This document shows positions 1 through 5,504 of a stretch of DNA of 10,770 nucleotides, piece after piece (within the stretch, counting starts at the first letter, position 1; each line of letters begins with the position of its first letter). The position numbers and the translations under genes were made by a program. The DNA is from Lamprocystis purpurea (lineage in GTDB: Bacteria; Pseudomonadota; Gammaproteobacteria; Chromatiales; Chromatiaceae). The stretch covers positions 1 through 10,770 of the forward strand of contig DYRB01000067.1 in the NCBI GenBank assembly GCA_020718945.1, read 5' to 3'. Under the pieces are notes generated by a model. It had not been told where the DNA came from. It saw only the letters and a list, made by a program, of their open reading frames with translations, and did not search any database.

Positions 1-37
1 GGTCTGGCCGAGAAGGTCTGGCCGAGAAGGTCTGGCC
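1..37. repeat. 14-bp tandem repeat at window edge
   Basis: The unit GGTCTGGCCGAGAA occurs twice perfectly and is followed by nine bases of a third copy. The array begins at base 1, so its full length is unknown. It lies about 65 bp beyond the stop of the N-formylglutamate amidohydrolase gene, outside any coding region I can support. Copies are uninterrupted, so it is a short direct repeat and not a CRISPR array. Confidence 0.85.
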
Positions 38-100
38 TGCCCCGACCCCGGCACCGTCGGGCACCCCTCGGGCCCCGTCCGGGTCGGTGGCGATGGGCTG

Positions 101-883
101 TCAGTCCCCTGCGAACAAGCCGTCGGCGCCTGGCCCCAAGTGCGTAATCGCACTGGCCAGCCGCTCTGCCCAGCCGGTGATGTCGGCGGCGGTGCGCAGC
201 CCATCCTGGCGCATCTCGATCATGACATGGGGGATGCCGCGGCCCTCGCCGTGGGTGGGCAGGGTGTAGTCGTGGGCGTCGTCCACCCCGTAGGGTTGGT
301 TGTCCCCGATGCACAGGTCGCCGGGCCGTCGCAGGGCCGGCAGCAGCAGGTCGGCCAGGCGCCGGTCGCGCCCATAGGCGACCCCGGCGTGCCAGGGGCG
401 CGGCGCGGCGTCGAGGACCGGGGTGAAGCTGTGGATGGACAGGAGCAGGGTAGGGCGGCCGGCCCGACCGGCCAGCAGCCGATCCACCGCCTGGTGGTAG
501 GGGTCGAACAGGGCCCTGACCCGCTCGGCCCTGGCCTGGGGGCTCAGGTCCCGGTTGCCTGGGACTGGCACCCCGGCGCTCTCGGGGGCCATGGACTCGG
601 GGTTCGCCAGGGGGCGGTTGAGGTCTATGACCAGGCGCGAGTAACCGCCCAGCACCAGGGGTGCGTCCAATCGGGCGGAGAGCCCCAGGGCCACCTCGGC
701 GGCCCCCGGGTCCCAGGCGATGTGGTCGGCGAGATCGGCGGCGCCCAGGCCCAGGCTGCCCAGCCGGAGCGGGACCCGATTGGAGGCGTGGTCGCAGACC
801 AGCAGGACCCGGGCCAGGCCGGTTGGGTTGACCAGACTGAAGGGGGGCGGCTCGCCGGGGGAGAGTAGGGCGGACCCGGTCAA
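101..883 (-). CDS. N-formylglutamate amidohydrolase family protein
   Basis: This 260-aa protein has the features of the N-formylglutamate amidohydrolase (FGase) family: CDHASN at residues 30-35, WDPGAAE at 57-63, a SRLVIDLNRP block at 82-91, SIHSFTP at 149-155 and IEMRQD at 222-227. Characterised members cleave N-formyl-L-glutamate to formate and glutamate at the end of histidine breakdown, but many homologues lie outside hut operons and may act on other amides. No other histidine-degradation gene is visible here. No signal peptide is seen, so it is probably cytoplasmic. The start is TTG at 883-881, overlapping the upstream gene's TGA as TTGA, with an AAGG ribosome-binding site about 9 nt upstream. 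The overlap implies translational coupling to the transglutaminase gene. Family membership is secure; substrate is unknown. Confidence 0.88.
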   Translation of the reverse strand: MTGSALLSPGEPPPFSLVNPTGLARVLLVCDHASNRVPLRLGSLGLGAADLADHIAWDPGAAEVALGLSARLDAPLVLGGYSRLVIDLNRPLANPESMAPESAGVPVPGNRDLSPQARAERVRALFDPYHQAVDRLLAGRAGRPTLLLSIHSFTPVLDAAPRPWHAGVAYGRDRRLADLLLPALRRPGDLCIGDNQPYGVDDAHDYTLPTHGEGRGIPHVMIEMRQDGLRTAADITGWAERLASAITHLGPGADGLFAGD

Positions 884-1695
884 GCCGCAGCCTTCAACTC
901 GTCGGTCCAGACCCGGAAGCCCTTGAGGGTGTTGGGGCCGAAGGCATTGCTCAAGGGCACGTCCGCGGCGTCGCGGCCCTGGGCGATGAGGACCCGCCCG
1001 ATGCGCGGGACCCGGTTGCGCGGGTCCACGGTGTGCCAGCGCCCGCCCAGGTACACCTCGAACCAGGCGGAGAAGTCCATGGGTGCCGCGGTCGGCGGGA
1101 CCCCGATGTCCCCCAGGTAGCCGGTGCAGTAGCGGGCCGGGATGTTCATGCAGCGGCAGAAGGCGACGCCCAGGTGGGTGAAGTCGCGGCAGACCCCGAC
1201 CTTCTCGTGGAATGCTTCCAGGGCGGTCTTGGTGGCCCGGGCGTGCTCGTAGCCGAAGCGGATGTGGTTGTGGACAAAGTCGCTGATGGCCTGGACCCGG
1301 GCCCAGCCCAGGGGGGTCTTGTCGAACAGGGACCAGGCGATATCGGAGAGCCGGTCGGTCTCGCAGTAGCGGCTGCCCTGGAGATAGACCAGGGTCTCGC
1401 TGGGCAGGTCCTCCACCGCATGTTGCACCGCCCCCGGGTCCCTGGCGTCGGGCAGGCCAGGGTCATTGATGACCGCGTTGGTGGAGATGCGGATCTCCCC
1501 CGGCGGGGCCACGATGCGGCTGCACCAGTTGCCGAACCCATCCCGGTAGGCGACCAGGGGCACGGCGGGCTGGGTGACTATGTGGTCCGGGACCACCAGG
1601 TCTGAGACCCGGCTGTAGTGGACGTTGAGGGTCAGGATCATGGGCGTGCGCTGGGGGCACTCGTAGACCAGTTCGTAGCCGAGGCGGATCTGCAT
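880..1695 (-). CDS. transglutaminase-like cysteine protease family protein
   Basis: This 271-aa protein has an N-terminal beta-rich region (about residues 1-100) followed by a transglutaminase-core domain. The catalytic cysteine is in VGVCRDFTHL (Cys169) and the aspartate in RWHTVDPRN (Asp224). The position where the core fold normally has its histidine (HAW) reads DFSAW, with Ser209; His221 lies nearby. The C-terminus (PRIGRVLIAQGRDAADVP) is typical of the bacterial branch encoded near ATP-grasp, alpha-E and peptidase genes. Members of this branch are thought to process peptides or amide-linked products, but the reaction is not established. The ATG has GGAG 8 nt upstream. It is the first visible gene of the pair with the FGase; the ATP-grasp and alpha-E partners are not in the window on the upstream side. 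Confidence 0.88.
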   Translation of the reverse strand: MQIRLGYELVYECPQRTPMILTLNVHYSRVSDLVVPDHIVTQPAVPLVAYRDGFGNWCSRIVAPPGEIRISTNAVINDPGLPDARDPGAVQHAVEDLPSETLVYLQGSRYCETDRLSDIAWSLFDKTPLGWARVQAISDFVHNHIRFGYEHARATKTALEAFHEKVGVCRDFTHLGVAFCRCMNIPARYCTGYLGDIGVPPTAAPMDFSAWFEVYLGGRWHTVDPRNRVPRIGRVLIAQGRDAADVPLSNAFGPNTLKGFRVWTDELKAAA

Positions 1696-1770
1696 GGGGC
1701 GACTCCGGGTGAGGCGGTTCAGGGGCCGCGGGTGGGGGTTAGGAACAGTTCAGAAACAACTGAGACATCT

Positions 1771-1817
1771 GGGGGGCGGGCGTCCCGCCCGCCAGACGGG
1801 CCAGAGGCCCGTCCCCC
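1771..1817. repeat. adjacent double stem-loop
   Basis: Two perfect hairpins lie side by side: GGGCGGG-CGT-CCCGCCC (1774-1790) and GACGGGCC-AGA-GGCCCGTC (1795-1813). Outer G and C runs could close both into a three-way structure. A weaker hairpin, CAGTT-CAGAAAC-AACTG, precedes it at 1746-1762. The block lies upstream of the transglutaminase start. No T-run follows, so a simple intrinsic terminator is unlikely; an interspersed palindromic repeat is more plausible. Confidence 0.7.
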
Positions 1818-1870
1818 GGTCCAGAACGTATCGCTTGTTCTTGAACCGTCGCTTAGGCTGCGTGTCCGGT

Positions 1871-1999
1871 TCATTCCCAGCGTCGGTGCCCGATCCCGTG
1901 GGGCCGTTCTGCCGGGCGCGACGGGAGCGACCAGATAACCATCTCGACGGTTACCCCGGCCTGCTGGCCCTTGAAGCGGAAGATGAGGCGCGCCTTCAT
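1871..1999 (-). pseudogene. truncated TumE-like toxin remnant
   Basis: A 42-codon reading frame begins MKARLIFRFKG and continues with VEMVIWSLPSRPAERPHG before a stop. The spacing MKA-x-LIF, E-(M/L)-V-I/V-W-x-LP and a following His resembles the N-terminal half of TumE-family proteins (DUF6516), toxins of type II toxin-antitoxin modules, normally about 90-120 aa. The second half, with the conserved YDNE and GDHRH motifs, is missing: the frame ends near the double hairpin. No TumA-like helix-turn-helix antitoxin is seen nearby. I recognise the family from motif pattern only, so a chance resemblance in a 42-codon frame remains possible. Confidence 0.45.
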
Positions 2000-2104
2000 G
2001 GTCACGAGCATGCCACACCGGTATGGGGTTTCACAGGCCATGATCCTGGGTGACGGGGGCGCGGGGTGATGGGCGCCATACCTCAGTGACACCCGATGTG
2101 GCGC

Positions 2105-2129
2105 GTGGGAGCGGCGCCCTCGCCGCGAC
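2105..2129 (+). repeat. REP-like palindrome, copy 1
   Basis: A GTGG head is followed by the imperfect palindrome AGCGGCG-CCCT-CGCCGC and then GAC. This is the architecture of REP elements mobilised by RAYT-type transposases: a GTRG tetranucleotide plus a stem-loop. The element at 7682-7705 on the other strand matches it except for one C in the loop. It lies in the gene-poor gap, as REPs usually do. Confidence 0.75.
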
Positions 2130-2727
2130 GCAGGGGGCCACGAAGCGTGAAGACGTGCACCGTCCCCCCATACCGTGCCCGTTTGGGGCAGACGCCTCTC
2201 TGGAAGACGCCCGGTCGCGGCAGCGACTCCAGGGGCGGTCAGGCGTTCGGGTCACCCTGTAATAGCCGCTTCAGGCGCTTGACCTCGGCCAGGGCGGGCA
2301 GGACGGGGCATTCGCCCCGTCCGGAAGGTTGGAGGGCAACCCTGCGGGCAACCGGGCAATTGGGTCCGGTTCCGCTGGCCAAGGGTCTTCGCACCCGCGC
2401 GGGTCTCGGCTCGGGCCGTGGGCCAGGCTGCCGGAGCTGCGTGGCGGGGACTTGAGCGTGTTGGCCCTCGAAACCCAATCAGGGTTCCTTGAGCGAGCCT
2501 CATGTTCACAATGGAACCAGATTACTTCGGCCAGACAGGGCGCTCGCGCAGTTGCGGACTGAGGGCAGGGCAGGGCGCCTTCAGCCTCGTCGAATACGCG
2601 GGGCTCCAAGGAGGCCCTTGTCCGAGCGTGTGACTAGGCCGGGGGCATAACACCAGTGGTCCTCCCGCCAACCACCCGTCGCCCGCCTGGCCAGGGCGTG
2701 GCTGGGTCTGACCGGGGTCTGCTCCGT

Positions 2728-3264
2728 TTAGACGGGCACAGCCCCAAGATACTGGAGCACCGCAATGCTGCCGCTGATGCCTAGCCCGGTCACCAGGGCG
2801 ATGTAGCTGTAGCGCAGCCATTGGTACTTGCGCTGCAGGGCGCGGGCGCCGCTGTAGATGTCCGCGATGACGGCCTGGTAGACCCCGGCGTCGGTCCGCA
2901 GGAGATCGGCCATGTGCTCCAGGTAGTCAGGGTAGTCCACGCTGGCGATGCCGCCGAAGAACAGCGGGTTGAGCGTGGTCTTGAGGCCCTCCTTGTCCAG
3001 CCGGTGATGGGTGACCGAGGACCGCGGTATCAAGGCCCCGAGGGCGAACATCCCCGCCACCACCGCGGACACCAGGAGCAGTTCCAGGGGCAGGGGAAAG
3101 GCCCCCTGGGTCAACTTGGTCGCGGACAGGGTGACGCTCAGGAAGGTCATACCCAGGACAATGTTGGCCTTCTGGTCCGCCAATGTGGCCAGGGCCATCT
3201 GGTTCTGCTGGGCGGTGCGCAGCATGTAGTCGACCGAGGACCGCGCCTTGACGTCGGCCAGCAT
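2728..3264 (-). CDS. Pycsar-effector-like membrane protein (DUF5706 type)
   Basis: This 178-aa protein has three hydrophobic stretches, at about residues 34-50, 59-79 and 152-174. The segment MLRTAQQNQMALATLADQKA (residues 14-33), followed by the first membrane stretch, and the IADIYSGARALQRKYQWLRY segment (residues 133-152) just before the last helix, match the Pycsar-effector transmembrane domain. In Pycsar defence, a pyrimidine cyclase makes cCMP or cUMP on phage infection and such effectors damage the inner membrane; stand-alone relatives of unknown role also exist. No cyclase is visible in the window. The ATG at 3264 is preceded by AGGAG 6 nt upstream. The frame stays open further upstream, but only through the leader and the antisense of the next gene, so the short form is preferred. 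It is divergent from the glutaminase-STAS-cNMP gene. Confidence 0.78.
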   Translation of the reverse strand: MLADVKARSSVDYMLRTAQQNQMALATLADQKANIVLGMTFLSVTLSATKLTQGAFPLPLELLLVSAVVAGMFALGALIPRSSVTHHRLDKEGLKTTLNPLFFGGIASVDYPDYLEHMADLLRTDAGVYQAVIADIYSGARALQRKYQWLRYSYIALVTGLGISGSIAVLQYLGAVPV

Positions 3265-3573
3265 AGGGGCTCCTGGGTGGTGCAAAGGGAGGGGCAAGGA
3301 CCCGGCGGCAACTTGGCCGCTGCCTGCCGGGTCGGGGCGGATTTTAGCCGCGAGCGCGGCGGGCCGCGAGCCCCCCCGTGCCTCCTTGGGTGCCTCCTTG
3401 GGCGCCTCCTTGGGCGCCCCCCTTTGGCGCACCCAGGCTCTCCCCTGCCGCGCCTGCCGGTGCGCCCCCGGCAAGTCCGAGCCCTGGCCTGCCCCGCCTT
3501 GCCCCGAGCGAGCCCTGGCGCGCAACTTGCCGGCGATTCGAAACCCAAGCCCCCACGACAAGGTCGCGCACCC
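3265..3573. other. divergent intergenic region with 12-bp repeats
   Basis: This 309-bp gap separates the divergent membrane-protein gene and the glutaminase-STAS-cNMP gene and should hold both promoters. I could not find a convincing -35/-10 pair or a correctly spaced sigma-54 element on either strand. The only clear structure is the 12-bp tandem repeat at 3378-3413. Confidence 0.7.
3378..3413. repeat. 12-bp tandem repeat containing AAGGAGG on minus strand
   Basis: Three 12-bp units run without a gap: GTGCCTCCTTGG twice, then GCGCCTCCTTGG. A degraded fourth unit follows to about 3427. On the minus strand each unit contains CCAAGGAGGC, so a perfect Shine-Dalgarno core repeats every 12 nt about 115-150 nt upstream of the membrane-protein start. 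Whether it is transcribed is unknown. Confidence 0.85.
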
Positions 3574-4846
3574 ATGATGGTCAAGGCACTCGGCGAGGCA
3601 CCGATCCAGAACTACCTGGCCGATCTGCACCGGCGGCTCGCCGGGCTCAACGACGGCGCCCTGGCCTCCTATATTCCGGAGTTGACCCGGGCCGACCCCA
3701 ACTGGTTCGGGATGCTGGGGCGCTACGCCGGCCACGACCTGGCCATAGACGAAAAGGTCTGCGCCTCGGAGGCCCGCACCGGCCACCGCAACCGCGCCCT
3801 GGCCCACCTGATGCGCAATTTCGACATCATCGAGTCAGACCCCGAGCCGGGGCTGGACCTCTACTTTCGCCAGTGCTCGGTCCTGGTGGGCTGTCGCGAC
3901 CTGGCCCTGATGGGGGCCTGCCTGGCCAACAACGGGGTCAATCTGTTCCACACCGGTCGGGCCACCTCCGCCTCCATCATCCGGACCCGCTTCGACGCCA
4001 CTCAAGTCGGCTCGGAGCGCCGCCGCCGCCTGGCCGAGCGCGACCTGCTGACCCGCCACGGGGCTCGCATCCGGGTCTACGAACTGCAAGGGGACCTCAG
4101 CATAGGCGCCACCGAGTCCCTGATCAGCGAGGTCCTCGCGGAGTTGGAGGGGGTCGATACCCTGATCCTGGACCTGGGCCGGGTGGTCAACCTGGATCGG
4201 GCCGCGGCCCGGCTCCTCAGCGACCTGGGGCGAGACCTCTGCGCCGGGGGCCGCGCCCTGCTCATGCCGGGCGCGGGGAACAAGTATGGCTTCGTGCGCG
4301 GGGTCACCGCGGCCTGGCCCGAGTCCAGGGGGCTGGCCCCGTTCCGCTTCGACGACTGTGACCAGGCCCTGGAATGGGCGGAGGACCGGCTGCTGACCGC
4401 CCTTGCCCCGGCTGCCGCCCAAGAGGAGGCCAGCCTGGCGGACAACGACCTCTGCCTGGCCCTCGGCGCCGAAGAACTGGCCGAGCTCTCGCGCATCGCG
4501 CAGCGCTTGGACTACGCCCCAGGGGCCCTGGTCTTCGCCAGCGGTCAGGCGGCGGACGCCCTCTATCTCATCGCCCGGGGACAGTTCGAGGCCTTGCTCC
4601 CCCAGCCGGGCCAGCCCCCCCCGGCGCCTGTCCACCCTGGGGCCGGGGATGGCCTTCGGCGAACTGCCCCTGGCGAGCGGCCAGCCGCGTTCCGCGGACC
4701 TGATAGCGCGCGACGGCGGGACCTGCTGGCGGGTCCCCTACGCCGCCATGGGCGACGCCCTCAAGCTTCGCCTGCCGGCGGTCATTGCCTCGCGCCTGGC
4801 GGAGCGCCTGGCGGACCAGGCGCGGGTGTTGCGGGTCCGGGGCTGA
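3574..4846 (+). pseudogene. glutaminase-STAS-cyclic-nucleotide-binding fusion, internally deleted and frameshifted
   Basis: The start (ATG 3574, with an adjacent ATG at 3577) begins a serine-dependent glutaminase (GlsA) N-terminus, ASYIPELTRADPNWFG (residues 31-46). It jumps directly to a late glutaminase block: SEARTGHRNRALAHL (65-79), LDLYFRQCSVLV (94-105), LANNGVN (117-123). The catalytic SIxK segment and the later KSGVGGG region are both absent, leaving about 128 aa of a domain normally near 300. A STAS domain follows (about 165-275; RIRVYELQGDL, LILDLGRVVNLDRAAARLL), then a cNMP-binding domain from about 288. At the eight-C run 4615-4622 the frame shifts. Reading seven C restores RRLSTLGPGMAFGELPLASG and PRSADLIA, including the phosphate-binding FGE and PRSA motifs, and ends at 4846 (423 aa). 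As written, the frame runs to 5004 with an unrelated tail. Glutaminase activity is very unlikely; STAS and cNMP domains may once have been, or still be, functional. Confidence 0.8.
4615..4622 (+). other. C8 homopolymer at frameshift point
   Basis: Eight consecutive C residues lie inside the cyclic-nucleotide-binding domain. Upstream codons use one frame and recognisable domain sequence resumes in the +1 frame directly after the run, so seven C would give an intact gene. It could be a sequencing error, a fixed mutation, or a slippery tract that switches the domain on and off. Confidence 0.8.
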
Positions 4847-4990
4847 TGCCTGCCCCAGCCCCAGGGTCAGGCCGGCTGGAAGGGATCGATCTCGGCGTCC
4901 TTGACCCGCAACTGGCCGATGAGCCGAGGGCGGGCAGAGGCATTGGAGAGCGGACCCGACTGGGTCCATCCATCGCGACCTGGCCCAAGG

Positions 4991-5413
4991 TCAGGCTGTC
5001 GTAGTCGGCTCGGGGAAGGGTCGCAGGCGGATGGCGTACTGCTGGTCCTCACAGGCGATGTGATCGATGAGCCAGTCCTGGGCGACCTCCAGGGCCCGTT
5101 CGGCCAGGTGCTGGCTGGCGCCGCAGACCTCCAGGTCGTAGCCGAGTTGGTCGAGGCTGTCGAAGAAGGCCGAGTGGAGCCTCTGATGCGCCTCGAGCCC
5201 CGGGAAGGCGTCCCGCCGCATCAGGGCCTCCTCGGTCTGGAAGTGCCGGGCCGCATAGTCCCGAAGGAAGGCGACCGCCTCCTCGACAGCGTGCTCGCCC
5301 TGGCAGTTGAGGATCTGATCATGGAGGCGGTGGGCGGCCTCGAAAAACCCCCGGTGCTGTTCGTCGATCTCGGCGATGCCGAGGCAATAGGAATCCGACC
5401 AGTTCTTGAGCAT
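4991..5413 (-). CDS. bacteriohemerythrin
   Basis: This 140-aa protein is a single-domain hemerythrin with all seven di-iron ligands: His20 in IDEQH, His57 and Glu61 in HFQTEE, His76 and His80 in HQRLH, His118 and Asp123 in DHIACED. Such proteins bind O2 reversibly at a non-haem di-iron centre, and have been linked to oxygen delivery, oxygen sensing or scavenging in the cytoplasm. It has no signal peptide or added signalling domain. Length is typical for the family. The ATG at 5413 follows a GAAGGTG ribosome-binding site. The glutamate-synthase-type gene lies 91 bp upstream on the same strand, so the two may share a transcript; the gap holds an inverted repeat. The gene ends convergently with the glutaminase-derived gene, 144 bp apart. 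Confidence 0.95.
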   Translation of the reverse strand: MLKNWSDSYCLGIAEIDEQHRGFFEAAHRLHDQILNCQGEHAVEEAVAFLRDYAARHFQTEEALMRRDAFPGLEAHQRLHSAFFDSLDQLGYDLEVCGASQHLAERALEVAQDWLIDHIACEDQQYAIRLRPFPEPTTTA

Positions 5414-5449
5414 GCGTCACCTTCGGTGGGGCCTTGAGGGGGGTGCTGT

Positions 5450-5496
5450 TTCAGGGTGGCAGGGCCGGCCGGCAGACGGAGGTCGGCCGCCCTGAA
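5450..5496. other. inverted repeat between two minus-strand genes
   Basis: TTCAGGG (5450-5456) pairs perfectly with CCCTGAA (5490-5496), and an inner GCCG/CGGC pairing together with GGCCGGCC strengthens the fold. It lies 8 nt beyond the stop of the glutamate-synthase-type gene and about 35 nt before the hemerythrin start. There is no T-run on the minus-strand transcript, so it may stabilise or partially attenuate a shared mRNA; full termination is less likely. Confidence 0.55.
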
Positions 5497-5504
5497 CCCC
5501 ATCC

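Larger units (their letters stand above)
1696..2727. other. gene-poor intergenic region, about 1 kb
   Basis: No intact gene is supported here. Open frames on both strands are short, overlapping and of low-complexity Arg/Pro/Ala-rich composition expected of GC-rich non-coding DNA. The region holds a double hairpin (1771-1817), a possible TumE-like remnant (1871-1999), one REP-like palindrome (2105-2129) and a 10-bp palindrome CCTGGCCAGG (2686-2695) just past the stop of the membrane-protein gene. I see nothing recognisable between about 2130 and 2680. Confidence 0.7.

Noticed and set aside
2239..2478. Minus-strand frame ending LAEVKRLKRLLQGDPNA, resembling a transposase coiled-coil end.
   Set aside because: Only the last 17 or so residues look plausible and no terminal repeats or other transposase segments are present.
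2821..3573. Open plus-strand frame continuous with the glutaminase-derived gene (would give a 727-aa product).
   Set aside because: The part before 3574 is antisense to the membrane-protein gene and crosses the intergenic repeat. It has no recognisable domain, whereas glutaminase homology begins just after ATG 3574.
3265..3807. N-terminal extension of the membrane-protein frame to 359 aa.
   Set aside because: The extension is low-complexity, antisense to the glutaminase gene, and lacks family similarity; ATG 3264 has a good AGGAG site.
4867..5003. Minus-strand peptide ending QLRVKDAEIDPFQPA in the convergent gap, with YDSLTLGQVAMDG in a neighbouring frame.
   Set aside because: It looks somewhat protein-like and could be a frameshifted gene remnant, but I recognise no family and it is too short to support.
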